In this document: in pieces, positions 36,846 to 47,640 of the stretch
How the letters are laid out: every line of letters starts with the position of its first letter
Position numbering within the stretch: the stretch's first letter is position 1
Origin: Umbelopsis ramanniana AG
Lineage: Eukaryota > Mucoromycota > Umbelopsidomycetes > Umbelopsidales > Umbelopsidaceae
Direction: 5' to 3'
Assembly: GCF_025399195.1 (NCBI RefSeq)
Contig: NW_026252087.1
Coordinates: forward strand, 248,001 to 312,000
DNA: 64,000 bases
Notes under the pieces: model-generated
Seen by the model: the letters and a program-made list of their open reading frames with translations, nothing else
Told to the model about the DNA's origin: nothing
The model's database searches: none
Position numbers and translations under genes: made by a program

Positions 36846-37353
36846 GTTTGCAATTTGGTATTAAAGTGAATGTCTCGGTCCAAGCGCGACGTCAATTTTA
36901 TTTCGTCTGATAATTAACCGTTTCCAAATGTGGCTCCTGTCAGGCATTAACTTTAATTTGAACCCACTGATTCAAAGGTATCTACTTTGCATGTAATATC
37001 GCACTTAATGATGGCCGAAAAACCCTCTATCGAGATTTACTATGGATCAACTCACTCAGGTTTAACTGTGCTCTATTACGCAGGGGTACTATGACAATTG
37101 AAAGATATTAATGACAGGTCATATTTCATTTATATCTCTTAATTTCAATAACCTTTATGTTTACAACCCACCTATATTTGACGGTATTTCAATGAGCATA
37201 GGTTATACTTGTATGCGATATTGCAGTGCTTTCAAGAAAATGCTGGCACAAAAGGGACCAAAAGTGAGCGCACGTGACGTCAAAGCCACAATTTGGGAAA
37301 AAGACCTCAAAAAGTTGAACAGAAAATTGACCACAGAATTCCATTGCACACAA
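36846..37353. other. Divergent promoter region of ADC-lyase-like gene and uL11m
   Basis: 508 bp between divergent starts. An open frame from 37111 runs in phase into uL11m, but residues before 37354 have no match to the family and the region carries a composite promoter motif, so it is treated as leader. Confidence 0.55.
37271..37282. promoter_or_regulatory. Composite E-box/CRE upstream of uL11m
   Basis: CACGTGACGTCA overlaps a CACGTG E-box with a perfect 8-bp palindromic CRE (TGACGTCA), 72 bp before the chosen uL11m start. Such sites bind bHLH (Cbf1-like) and bZIP/ATF factors. Confidence 0.5.
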
Positions 37354-37797
37354 ATGTCAAAGAAACCTGCTGCTGCAGAGCAATTCGTTCGTCTCCTGGT
37401 TGCTGCCGGGAAAGCATCACCATCACCCCCAGTTGGTCCTGCCCTCGGTGCTCGTGGTGTGAAGTCCATGGATTTTTGTAAACAATTCAACGACAAGACA
37501 AAGAACATTATCGCCGAAACCCCCATTCCTACTGTCATAACCATCAAGCCAGATCGAACATTCACATTCATAACGAAGTCACCACCTACACCATTCTTGT
37601 TGAAGCGTGCTGCTGGAATAGAAAAGGGCGCTTCCAACCCTGGTACCGAAACCGCTGGCAAGGTCTCACTTAAACATGTTTATGAAATTGCAAAAATCAA
37701 GCAACAAGACAGCAACTTAAAACATCTTAGCCTTCAAAGCATCTGCGGTAGTATCATTGGCGTTGCCAAGAGCATTGGTATCCAAGTTGTCCATTGA
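37354..37797 (+). CDS. Mitochondrial 54S ribosomal protein uL11m
   Basis: Single exon, 147 aa from the chosen ATG. uL11 forms the base of the stalk that binds translation factors. Conserved parts are VRLLVAAGKASPSPPVGPALG, the proline-rich L11 motif, then GVKSMDFCKQFNDKT, ITIKPDRTFTFITKSPPT and IIGVAKSIGIQVV. Start chosen at MSKKPAAAEQ since yeast uL11m begins at the same distance from the L11 core; an in-phase open frame extends to 37111 but lacks family similarity. A longer form with a presequence cannot be ruled out. Confidence 0.92.
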   Translation: MSKKPAAAEQFVRLLVAAGKASPSPPVGPALGARGVKSMDFCKQFNDKTKNIIAETPIPTVITIKPDRTFTFITKSPPTPFLLKRAAGIEKGASNPGTETAGKVSLKHVYEIAKIKQQDSNLKHLSLQSICGSIIGVAKSIGIQVVH

Positions 37798-38310
37798 TTT
37801 TAATATGTATGACCTCTGCTGCTGTTTGATATATCGCAATGTAAATGCAACATGGTTGTTGCTCTAGACATTACCCTTTCTGTACAATTAGAACATATTC
37901 TCTGGTCATTTATACATAAAAACCGCCCATAGATTTCAATTGGTATGCTTGCTTTTTAGAACTGAATGAAGCGTACTGACCCAAGGGGTTGAACAATTGC
38001 TGACAAGGGTAGTCATTATGTAGTGTTACATATGAAATTACTGCGAATAGCCCTATGTTCGTCCTTTTTCCTATCACTTGACTAGTGTACTGGTATGCCT
38101 TGCCAAGTGATTAAACGAGCTCTTATTCTGCCTTTCGGGCATCTCCACTTGTATAAACTGATTTACGAGCTTCAATCAATAATGGCTTTTCATTGACCAA
38201 AAACAACAACCGCATTATTTAGCAGTCGTACCTGAGCTCAAAATGGTGGTTTGGGCAACTTGGTGTTCAGCGCGGCTTGCAATAGTAGCGTCTTTGCTTC
38301 TACAAAAAAT
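37798..38310. other. Intergenic
   Basis: 3' UTR of uL11m and promoter of the PCI-domain gene, 513 bp. No ORF or RNA gene supported. Confidence 0.5.
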
Positions 38311-40263
38311 ATGTCGACTATAACGGCTTTTTTGCAGCAAGTGCGATCTGCGTTTGACTACAAGAATGGTCTCGTCCTTTGCCAGTTATTTCAGTTCTAC
38401 GACAGCGATCCCAATGTTCAAGCACTTCGCTACGAAATGGCCCAGGTAACTTTTGTATTACTGACAAAGTGTTTCAATTCACGATCCTGTACTGACAAAT
38501 TAACAGGGCATTCAATATAAAGGCGTAATAGAATCAACTTTTTCAGACTATACAAACGCTCAGAAAAACTTTCTATCGGCATACCTGATTTTGGTTCAGC
38601 ATTTGAACGATCCAGATGCTCTCAAGGTTTATGACCTTTATTCAACAATGTTCAGGTAAGGACTGGCTCACCAATACGAGTCCAAGCAAGTCAGGCTGAC
38701 TCTCTTCTATAGTATGTACCTTGTTCAATTTTCTGGTCCAGACTCCAACTGGCAAGTCCCACTGTTCAAGCAATTGTCATCCATGCTTGTTCAGCTCGCG
38801 TTCCGAGTAAGTATTTATCGATTTGCAAGTGGTAATTTAAGCAAACATTGCTGAGCAAAGGAACAGGTGGATAAGATGACAGGTTTTACCGGCTCAGACA
38901 AGGACAAAAAATTGGATGATGCGACGCGCTTATTATCAAAATGCTTCAACACTACGATATCAGACAGGTAATGCTTTAACGACAAATACGTGCATGCAAT
39001 AGTTTGGTTTCTGATGATATAGCGTAAAGGAATGATGGAGGTCCATCTGAAGTGTCAAAAAAGCAAGCTGTTCTTCATGTCACAAACTTGGCTTTCAAGC
39101 TCTACTTCAAGGTACGACAGAGATAGCTGAATGTAAACATTCAAAGCAATACTTTATCCTAATTTCCACATGACTTTCAGCTCAGGCAAATCAGAATGTG
39201 CAGAACTTTTATTAGTCATCTTGCGAAAGAAAACGTTCAAATCGAAGCCTTCCCGAAATCTCAACAAGTCACATATCGATACTACCTAGGGCGATACTAC
39301 TTATTTGAAAGCCAGGTTCGAAAGGTAATTGTAAAACGGAATGATGGATATGTTTGATGAATTTCTTCTCACTTTATTTCATGGTAGGCGGAAAGGGAGT
39401 TGGATATCGCATTCAGAAAGTGCACGCGCCATGCCACAAGAAATAAGAGGTAACAGTACTTTCAAATCATGCTGTCAATGCAACAAAAATCTCATGGATT
39501 GTCTTACGAACGGTGTAGGCTGATTTTGATCTACCTCATCTCGGCGAGAATGGTTTTGGGAACATTTCCACGAACGGAGCTCTTGGCGAAATACAACTTG
39601 ATGGATAAATATCAAACCCTGTGCACGGCGATCAAGCAAGGAAATTTATCTGGCTATCAATATCATCTAGAAAGACATATGCCAACGTTACTACGAGAAG
39701 GAAATTACATAATGTTAAAGGAACGCGTCAAAGTCGTTATCTGGCGGTGCCTATTTCGAAGAGTGTGAGTATCCCTGATCGTAAGCGGTCTCCAAGGTGA
39801 TGTAGGCTTATAGTCACACTGACCATTTTTGCGCACATTCTTTCGAATAGTTATATATTGTTACGGGAGCCTGGCAAAACACCTATATTGCCTTTTACAC
39901 AATGTCTGGTTGCGTTACAATTTTCATCCGGTGACCAAACTTATGATATGCTGGACATAGAATGTTTATTAGTTTCTCTCATGGACCAGGTATGTCTCGT
40001 TTTCCTGTCAACAAGGTACTGTGAAATAATCTATTCATTAACAGCTCACTTCGAAAATATAGTCGTACTTGAAAGGATATCTGCATCACCAAAAGCAAAT
40101 TGCCGTCTTGAGCAAGAATCTGGCGTTTCCCCGTGTACGAGATGTTCGCGTTATCACAGAGAGATACGACGATGCTGCAGTAGCAGCGCATGTAGCAGCA
40201 CATCCTGTGGCCTCTGGTTTACAGAATGCTTCAGAAAGCGCATTTATGTCAATGGAAACGTAA
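38311..40263 (+). CDS. PCI-domain protein of the THP1/PCID2/CSN12 family
   Basis: Ten exons: 38311-38445, 38507-38655, 38713-38806, 38867-38967, 39030-39111, 39181-39324, 39388-39449, 39519-39764, 39851-39989, 40063-40263; 450 aa. Members are TREX-2 subunits that couple transcription to mRNA export, or the CSN12-like relative. Conserved parts are SKCFNTTISDR, VTNLAFKLYFK, SQQVTYRYYLGRYYLF, LIYLISARMVLGTFP and the PCI half, where LMDQSYLKGYLHHQKQIAVLSK aligns without gaps to the family pattern. The exon 5 acceptor (GTAAAG at 39029) and the exon 10 acceptor (ATATAG at 40062) were chosen because other AGs give stops. None of the ten exons alone would be recognised as a gene. Confidence 0.9.
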
Positions 40264-40439
40264 ACCCATAGCACAGAAAGGACGGAAGCATTTGTAAACT
40301 ATTATTTCCATTCTAGCAACCAATATACAGTATAATGTAATAACTAATTAAAAGAGCAAGGTATTGTTGTTGGTTGCACAGCGTTTGCAAGTAAAGTGTG
40401 CATCATAGAAATGATACGAAATTGGTGATTTAATAAGTT

Positions 40440-40859
40440 TTACTCTAGAGTCGCATCTTGACGGCTTCCTATGTGATCTGCCACTGGCACATCTGAAAGG
40501 TCAACTGAACTAGGCCTAATCATGTCATCGTTGACATTGAAAGCAGAGGGACTATCCGTATAAGCAGGGGGTGCTTTGTCGACTTCGTAACGTGGTAATA
40601 TTGAGCAATTACTGATACTCTCAGCATCGACTCCTGCTGGCACTTGGACAATGACTTGCTCCAGACGAGGTGGTGCTGACTGGCGTCTCAAGAACGTTTG
40701 TTGACGCCTTGATATTGACCTAAAATGACCAAAAACAGGAGTTTGCGCGTTCCTTCTGTTCATCCTTACTCTCATATACAGACATGGCAAGAGGACGACA
40801 AGGCAGACAATGATTAAAACGACTGCTATGGTCTGCGTTGATGGTTCTTCGGTTGCCAT
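40440..40859 (-). CDS. Single-span membrane protein with PPxY motif
   Basis: Single exon, 139 aa. The N-terminus has one membrane span, AVVLIIVCLVVLLPCLYM, after a short polar segment, then basic residues (RVRMNRRN), so the long C-terminal part should be cytosolic. That part holds RRQQTFLRRQSAPPRLEQ and PPAY in KAPPAYTDSPS. PPxY motifs bind WW domains of Rsp5/Nedd4 ubiquitin ligases, and yeast adaptors of this small membrane type are known. I do not recognise an orthologue; an adaptor or a Rsp5 substrate is the inference. It converges on the PCI gene with 176 bp between stops. Confidence 0.65.
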   Translation of the reverse strand: MATEEPSTQTIAVVLIIVCLVVLLPCLYMRVRMNRRNAQTPVFGHFRSISRRQQTFLRRQSAPPRLEQVIVQVPAGVDAESISNCSILPRYEVDKAPPAYTDSPSAFNVNDDMIRPSSVDLSDVPVADHIGSRQDATLE

Positions 40860-41726
40860 GGATCAGCAAATGTTAAATAGAATAAGAACGGCACATTGAT
40901 AAAAGATGCACAGAGTGGGCTTGTAATCTTCTCAAGCTCTATATATGGCAGGAGGTGGAAAAAAAAAGCTCTCAAAAGTCTCTGCCATAGCTAAAATCGC
41001 GCTGCGGTATTATTGCCAGGGATCATCCTCTTCCCTGGAACATTGATCTCCGCTAACCTAATATTTATCGTTTTGGCCAACGCCTTCTCTCTTGTTGGTA
41101 TGTACGTGCGATCCTTTGCCATTGAGATGGTTGGACTATAGTCGTAGCAAAACGGTTCCTCAGGTATCTATCATATAGCTTAAGGCACTATTTGCATGCC
41201 ACTTACTCGATATCTTAGACACTTTGTTATCACATACTATCCATTGTAACTTGTTAGTGGTCCGTATGTAGTTGGAAGTATGGTATTAATTAAGTCCGAC
41301 AAAGCATGGCTCATCCCAGATGACAATTTGCGAAATCGCATATTTATCGAAAGATCAAAGCCGAGGCTCCGTATACAAATTCAAAGTTACATCTGTCTCC
41401 ATATCAATCATTGAAGATAAATTTTTAGCACGATTTTTATAGTAGGAAAATGAACAGTGAGGTCGAAGCCAACAGTATTCCAAAGATGTTCTGTTATCAT
41501 CTCGCCATCATCCCAATCGAAGGTATAAGTGAAGCTCGTGTGGCAAAGCACTTTTATTCTGGTTTCCACATTTTTTGTTTATATGTAGGCTAGAGAATGG
41601 CTTTTTTCACCTCCACTATAAAAAAAAAAATTCTTTCCCTCGACCGCCTTCTTTTCCCCACTACAAGGGCTTACATTTCATTTTATACAACAACAACAGA
41701 AACAACAAATATACATTTCTTTCAAA
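40860..41726. other. Intergenic
   Basis: About 870 bp, promoter regions of two divergent small genes. Nothing recognised; T-rich and CT-rich blocks at 41600-41720. Confidence 0.5.
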
Positions 41727-41990
41727 ATGTGCTGTTTTGAGAGTAGGTACTTCGCATCACGGAGAATCATTGATGACGATAGGTCAAGAACTCAAGGCCA
41801 GAGAGATATGGAACCGTATGAAAGACAAATAATGCAACGCACAAAGCACTGTAAATACTACGATTATGCAGATGAGATATGTAGAAATGAAATCAGATTT
41901 CGTATTGAAGTTTCTGATCTGTCTGAACCTGGAAACACATTCGATCCGGCTGACTCAATTGACTGCCTACTGTGTGGTGGAAGGCGTTGA
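41727..41990 (+). CDS. Small hypothetical Cys-containing protein
   Basis: 87 aa, single exon, preceded by a CT-rich leader and CTTTCAAA before the ATG. Not recognised. It is charged and polar, with Arg/Asp pairs, EPYERQIMQRTKHCKYYDYADEICRNE in two adjoining parts, and a C-terminal CLLCGGRR. The cysteine pairs could bind metal, but no standard finger is present. Composition is more protein-like than neighbouring ORFs, but it remains a weak call. Confidence 0.4.
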   Translation: MCCFESRYFASRRIIDDDRSRTQGQRDMEPYERQIMQRTKHCKYYDYADEICRNEIRFRIEVSDLSEPGNTFDPADSIDCLLCGGRR

Positions 41991-42831
41991 CAATTCAAAA
42001 ACATTTTTTTTTAAAAATCTTCCCCTCCACTTCACACTGAAATAAACATCGACTGTATTGAATAAATAAGTTCCCAACAGATTGCTGTATTCAGCTTTTC
42101 AGTTGCTGCTACTTTTGGACAAGGGCAGCTCAGAAGTCATCACAAGACGGCATGCCAGCCGATGCAGTTTATAGAAATATGACAGCTCATCTCAGATGAT
42201 ATAAAGTAGCTGATGGTAGCCTTTCTCCGCTTGGTAGGTAGATAGTGCTCACTCAACCGGCAAGTGTCTGCGAGTAGACATACATTTACAGACATTGCAA
42301 GTTCCATTACCTATTTGCAACTCGCAGAGCCTCGGATGGTGAAGGTCCCCCGGCCAAAATGATTGCACTAATTTCCACCAGAGGGAAAGTTCTAAAAAAA
42401 AACTGGGCAGTATGTTTAATTGGTGTCACCAAAGTCTGCGCTACGAACTCAACGGCCAGCACGGATGTGTTCCGTTTCATAGTAGCACCCCAGAGTTATC
42501 CATAAATAACACAAGTACAACTTTGGGAGATGCAACGCAAAAAAGGTACAACGACTCGTGAACCTTTATTGTTATGCAAACCTTACTCCACATAAGGCTG
42601 TGCCGAGAATGTAGCTTTTCAGACAATGTTTAATATAAATTTTTTTTTATTATTTTTTTGTTATATTATTCTTTAAAATCTGAAGGATTAGGGTGCTTTT
42701 CGCTTAATTTCTTTTACATGATCATATAATTAGTTTTAACTTGTGAATGAGTGCGTTGATTAATAAAGTGAGGTCTTCATTTTCCAAGAGGAGAAGAGCT
42801 ACGTTTTGGAGGATGCCAGAGGATATGAATG
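41991..42831. other. Intergenic
   Basis: About 840 bp of AT-rich sequence with a long T run near 42640. No supported feature. Confidence 0.5.
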
Positions 42832-43173
42832 TTACATGAGACTGAGTTTTACGAGGATTGGGCATTTGCGAAGACGATTCCAGGATAGCCACTTGAACGA
42901 CGGGTTTTCCATATCGGCCACAGTGGCGCCAGGTTGCGCTTCCCGGTCATAGTCATCGTCTTCCAGCTTCCAGAAAAGATAATTTTCGCGCCCCACCATA
43001 AATTGCTGTGACTTGCAGCTATCTGAGGTATTGGCCTCGGATTTCAAGTACACTTTACAGATAGTAAGATGCCAATCACCTCGACGGAAAGAGGAGAAGA
43101 CTGTATGGCAGTGACGGCACGTATGCCAGTCTTTCTTGGAACGAACATGAGAGATGGGACGAATTTTGGGCAT
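42832..43173 (-). CDS. Small C2HC zinc-finger-like hypothetical protein
   Basis: 113 aa, single exon. Residues near the start read WHTCRHCHTVFSSFRRGDWHLTIC, spaced C-x2-C-x12-H-x3-C, a C2HC-type finger. The rest is acidic (EDDDYDREAQPG) then WLSWNRLRKCPILVKL. I know no named family. A CT-rich leader precedes the ATG on the coding strand, as for other genes in this window. A DNA- or RNA-binding role is possible only by analogy. Confidence 0.55.
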   Translation of the reverse strand: MPKIRPISHVRSKKDWHTCRHCHTVFSSFRRGDWHLTICKVYLKSEANTSDSCKSQQFMVGRENYLFWKLEDDDYDREAQPGATVADMENPSFKWLSWNRLRKCPILVKLSLM

Positions 43174-43482
43174 AGTAAAGAGAGAGAGTAAGGGGGTAAC
43201 GAGAGACTAAGAAAAAAAGAAGGGAAGGTACGTTGATTGCCAAAGGACAAGCCAGCTTTTATATAGATTCGCAAATGTCTGTCAACGCCTCACATTATTA
43301 TTGTGTAGCCAAATTAGTTGATTGAAACGGAAATCCAGCACCTTGACGCTTTCTTTCATCGGACGTAACATCGGAAGCAAGCCGTTTAGGGCAGGACTAT
43401 CAAGACAACTTTTTTTTATAATTTTGTAAAAAGCAATGCTTACAAAGACTATGTGAAAACAGCTAGTTATTTAGCGTTTAAC
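43174..43482. other. Intergenic
   Basis: About 310 bp between the zinc-finger-like gene start and the NAC beta stop, both minus strand. Nothing else seen. Confidence 0.5.
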
Positions 43483-44160
43483 TTATTCAGCCTTCTCCTC
43501 AGTGATCTCGGAGACTTCAGCCTTGTCGAAGTTCTCAACCAACTCAGGAATCTCATCATCGTCATCAGCGTTGGCGCTACCTTGGGCGGCTTGGTAGGCT
43601 TCGGCCAACTTGCGGAGGCTGGCAAGAGAGTCAGGGCCAAGCTGGCTCAAAATACCGGGAACTGTGAAGTGAGATGAGGTTAGTTTAACACATAATATTG
43701 TGTAAGAAAAGAATGTTGATTAAACGTACCAAGCTCGGTAAGCTCCTTCTCTTGAGCGCGACCATAGACGGCATAAGTGTTGGAGTTCATGGCAGCGTGA
43801 ACTAAAAAAAAAAATTTGACGGGTAAATAGGCAGACCGTTCACTTATTGAAAGATGATGTACAACTTACCCTTGGGGTTAGCAAAGTGGATGACGTTACC
43901 GTCTTCCTTGAACATGTTGACCTCCTCAATGCCAGCGATGGGCTGGACAGAGAGCTTCTGAAGGGTAGCTTGGAGCTTTCTGTCGTCAGTACCAGCAGAC
44001 TTGGTGACCTTCTTGACCTTACGGCGGGGAGTACCTGAAGTCGACACATTAAATCAGTTAATGGGGTTTACTTATCCATGATTGAAAGAATGAGTATATG
44101 CTTACCCTTGCCACCGATGCGGACCTGAGCTTGGAGTTTAGCGAGCTTTTCGGGATTCAT
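43483..44160 (-). CDS. EGD1: Nascent polypeptide-associated complex subunit beta
   Basis: Four exons: 44160-44106, 44034-43870, 43801-43730, 43661-43483; 156 aa. NAC beta (EGD1/BTF3) binds the ribosome exit site and, with NAC alpha, guards nascent chains. [27 protein letters not shown] is the ribosome-binding N-terminus; the NAC domain follows with [19 protein letters not shown] and [22 protein letters not shown]. The tail is acidic ([16 protein letters not shown]). Codon bias indicates strong expression. Confidence 0.97.
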
Positions 44161-45030
44161 GTTTGCAATGCTAATAAAACACAATAAAACGAATCAGTAA
44201 CTGCTTTGCAGAAAATATCAAAACAGTTTCTTGGGCCCCAATATACAGTCGCATGGGCGTGAACAGCGACGTCGTGATGTCCAATCCTGACCAACTGACA
44301 AAATACAACGGTCTGATGGTTCATTGTAAATAGCTAGATCGCCGATCGTCAAAATCGATAGTTTGAATCAGGATCTTCGTTTCGCTGCCACAATTCGGGC
44401 CCACATTCCACCGTTATACAGAAGAGACGTCTTTTGGATATGAAGCTGAAATATTGAGATGCAGTACCTTTGGTAGGCTATTGAGAAAGAAAGAAAGCTA
44501 CTTTTTGCTTGTAAACTCACTTAAAGAAAAACAGAAAATTTCTGCCACAGAAAAATTTATTACTGCGTCACATTTTGCGTGTTTTTAAATTATTAATAAA
44601 ATTAGCATTCCACGTCAAGCGATCAAACATCTGAGGTTTAGTGGCTAGGCTGGCTAAGCTCTCAGCTTGATGAGCGAGAGACAGCGTACTCTTTGCCACT
44701 AAGAATATTTATATACACCTTATTATATGATTGACCATGTACACTGCAGCTTTTCCTTTCTTATTATTCTTCGGTCGATTTGAAGCCTTGATAAGCAATA
44801 CTTTATAAATCGGAAAGAACAGAATCATGAAGCCTCATCCGCGAACCAACTGGAAACGCAAACCCTTTGGTTGTTTGTTAGCGGCAGGCTGTATGGCGTT
44901 GTGAAGACTGAAATAATAGGCCGAAACAGCCCCCTTCAAAGTTTATACTTCTCATGTTTATCTTTGAGGTCAGTGAAGGTGCCATAGGTAAATGTAACTT
45001 GCCCACAAGCACTCAAACTTGAAGGAAATG
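44161..45030. other. Intergenic
   Basis: About 870 bp holding the NAC beta promoter. No supported gene. Confidence 0.5.
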
Positions 45031-45227
45031 TTAAATGTGCTCAGTACTGTCTTTCTTTTGAGAAAGCGCCACACCGTTGACCATGCCGCATCCCAAAAGC
45101 AGCAGAATAAGCTGTGAGGTTTCAGCGAAAACATCCTCTGAGAAAAGATTCTCCGCTGTCCAAATCTCCTTACCAGTAACTTATTTAGCCAATAGCCAAA
45201 CAGCAAATTTGTGATAGATTGGTTCAT
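45031..45227 (-). CDS. 44-aa two-exon membrane peptide (candidate small protein)
   Basis: Exons 45227-45174 and 45111-45031, joined by a 62-nt intron with GTAAGG donor, CGCTGAAAC branch-like sequence and CACAG acceptor, all typical of this genome. The product starts MNQSITNLLFGYWLNKLL and continues LILLLLGCGMVNGVALSQKKDSTEHI: one or two hydrophobic segments and a polar charged tail. Splicing removes the alternative frame and joins two hydrophobic halves in phase, which is unlikely by chance. I do not recognise a family. It could be a small subunit of a membrane complex, or a chance structure; the only evidence is the intron and the hydrophobicity. Confidence 0.4.
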
Positions 45228-45781
45228 AGCAATATACGGTATAACTTTAAAACAACCTTTATTAAAAAACTGATTAATTTGGAAGAGCTGGTGAATGTAC
45301 TATATCCGTCATTGGAAGGCGAGCAGGTCGATAGACAATTGATGTGGTGAAGTTGATCATCGACAGCCATGAATGAAATAGTTTAACTACCAAAAAAATC
45401 AGACCTAACTCGTATGGACAAAAATCAACAAGGAAGGGCGAAACATATCACTGAAGATGGGCAGTAAGCAGTTCAGGATCACTACAAGATTATTCAAGAC
45501 AAATATAAGTATTGTAGACAGGCAGATCTGTAAACAGCTTCATATTTTAGTGAGTGATGTCTATATCCCAACAGTTAGTTATCACCTCCAGCCTGCTATG
45601 TACAGAAAAGCTGTTGGTAGCTATCGTTGATCTAATGATGCACCAGCCTGTCGACTTTCTCATACACCTATTCCTTCAACATAGATTACATTACAGGTCC
45701 TCTCTATTCCCACGAGGATAGTAACACGAGTGCTTTACCAAAACATGAATGTTTTTGGTGCTCTATATAACAGATGAGGGG
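45228..45781. other. Intergenic
   Basis: About 550 bp, promoter of the small membrane peptide and 3' region of the NEDD8 protease. Nothing else seen. Confidence 0.5.
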
Positions 45782-46567
45782 TTATTTCCGCGCGAGGTCT
45801 TTAATCATCGTCCGTAGTCCTTTCCTTATCGTTCTAGTTGACGGCAAATCTTGAGGAGAAATTTGCATCAGCTGCCAAGGGTTCACTGCGACGCGTCGAA
45901 ATGAAAGAATCTTCTCAACCAAGAAATCCGTGATGGCTATCACACATATCCCACAGTCAGCGCCATTGGGTTGAGGTGGTGTCCACATGGACACGAAGTG
46001 GGGTACGATGCGTAAGCCAAGAAGTGGTGTAAGTCTCCTGGCTGTCAGCCTTGCAGAATTGATATTTGCGTTGTGCAGACTGTCATAGTAGTAGAACGTC
46101 GACGTTGCCCTCAAGTAAACTAATAGTGACCAGTGTGAGCCACTGTTTGCAATATGCGGCTTACCGTCGTTGATTGGAATAAAGATTGCCAAACTTTGAT
46201 TTAAGTTGGGTGGTAATGCTGAATGCAGCTGCGAGGTATCTTAGTCGAGTTCAGGTTAGATCATTGAGCAGCTTCAACGCATACGTCCGTATCTTATACA
46301 AACCTTGAATATGCGATATAAGATGTACTGTGGCAGGTCGTAATATAAGTATTTTGGCGTCTCGTGGTATGATTTCTCTCTCCAGGTATTCAGTGTGGAA
46401 CTCTATGACCGTGTCGTTCAACCACTGTCCATCCGCTAAGGTGTCATAGTCCTGTTGTACAAAAAATCGGGTTATTGGAGTTTGGCCACCCTTGTAACGC
46501 TAGCTGTGCTAATACTAACACTTTTGCGAAGCACTACATCTCCATATTGTGATACGATCTTGTCCAT
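45782..46567 (-). CDS. NEDD8-specific cysteine protease, DEN1/SENP8 type (C48 family)
   Basis: Three exons: 46567-46520, 46451-46304, 46239-45782; 217 aa, the DEN1 length (human 212). It cleaves NEDD8 precursors and removes NEDD8 from non-cullin targets. The N-terminus VVLRKSDYDTLADGQWLNDTVIEF matches the family (in two exons). The catalytic triad is complete: His101 in SGSHWSLLVY, Asp118 in YYYDSL, Cys161 in PNGADCGICV, at almost the human positions; the Gln of the oxyanion hole is in PPQPNGADC. ULP1 proteases for SUMO are usually much longer, so DEN1 is preferred. Confidence 0.9.
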
Positions 46568-46881
46568 GTGGGACTTTTGTTTGTGAAGAGAAATGATATA
46601 AAAAAGGGTTATGACGAGTGCCAAAAAAGTAATTGCCCAGTCCTCAAGAAAAGGGCCGAGAACTGGTTTTTTTTTTTTTCCCTTTGTGCAAGCCAAATAC
46701 GCCTGCGCCAAAGATGATAACAGTAAACAAATAACTTTCCTCATTGTTCAAAGATGCAGTTCATTTTTTCAATATAGGTTGCAAGTGGCAATATGCCAAA
46801 AAGCTTTCAGAGTAGTATTATTTGTCTTTTGATTAATTTACATATGTACAGGTATAATTTTACAAATTTTTGTATAATGGC
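46568..46881. other. Intergenic
   Basis: About 310 bp between the protease start and the mL49 stop, both on the minus strand. Contains a T13 run near 46666. Confidence 0.5.
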
Positions 46882-47199
46882 TTAAAAGCCTTTTTGAGCG
46901 AGCCATTGCTTAATATCATTCACATATGAACCCTTAATGACGACTTGATTGTTAATAGGATTAACGGTAACAAAGTTCTTGGGGGTATCCGGGAACAAAG
47001 CAGCCACTTCCTGTCTCAATGCTTCCGCATCTCCTTGAACCCGACGAATGATGGTGAGGCTTCTTGTTCCTCCGTTCTTGATGTCTAGGTAGACAGGTAA
47101 CGCGCCTGATGCATCAGTGCGTGTGATAATGTAAGGTGGGCTGGATGCCTCGGTGGAATATAACCGCTTGGAGAGAGAACGGACACCTTGACGCAACAT
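46882..47199 (-). CDS. IMG2: Mitochondrial large ribosomal subunit protein mL49 (IMG2)
   Basis: Single coding exon, 105 aa. The start MLRQGVRSLSKRLYST is a mitochondrial targeting sequence. Then PPYIITRTDASGALPVYLD, SLTIIRRVQGDAEALRQEV and INNQVVIKGSYV with KGF at the end match the IMG2/mL49 family. A likely 5' leader intron (47206-47427, GTAAGT donor, CTACAG acceptor) ends 6 nt before the ATG; the leader exon lies at 47428 and above and has no ATG. Confidence 0.9.
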   Translation of the reverse strand: MLRQGVRSLSKRLYSTEASSPPYIITRTDASGALPVYLDIKNGGTRSLTIIRRVQGDAEALRQEVAALFPDTPKNFVTVNPINNQVVIKGSYVNDIKQWLAQKGF

Positions 47200-47640
47200 T
47201 GGGTACTGTAGGAGGTATATCGATTAGATACGGGTCATCAAAAGATGGAAGGGTGGGGAGAGGTGAAAAGTGGGAAGTAATTCAACAATACGCATCAGCA
47301 AAAAAATTAGGTAGCTGGGGTTTTTTCGTCAGCGTCAGAAAGACTAAAGTCAAATGCCTGGGTCATCATTGCATATTGTTGAAGGGAGGGGAAGGGGTGG
47401 GAGAGGAGGGATGTATGGATAACTTACCGATTGTATTGTTGGTGAGGAAGAACCTTTGGATATAATGGCACTCCTTTGGTTGTTTATTTTATAAGCATTT
47501 GAGAAAAAAAAAATCTTTGACTGCTAAAATTGGTGTCTCAGGGACTGGTCTCTTTTCAATCGCCGAGTCGAGGACATCTGACTCAAAGATTGCTTCTTAC
47601 CCATGCTTTTTGAATATCCATTAGACAAACTTCATAATAC
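47200..47640. other. mL49 leader intron and divergent promoter with F-box gene
   Basis: Contains the probable 222-nt leader intron of mL49 and the promoter shared with the F-box gene. No separate gene. Confidence 0.5.

Noticed and set aside
37111-37353. In-phase N-terminal extension of uL11m
   Set aside because: No similarity to the family; contains a composite promoter motif.
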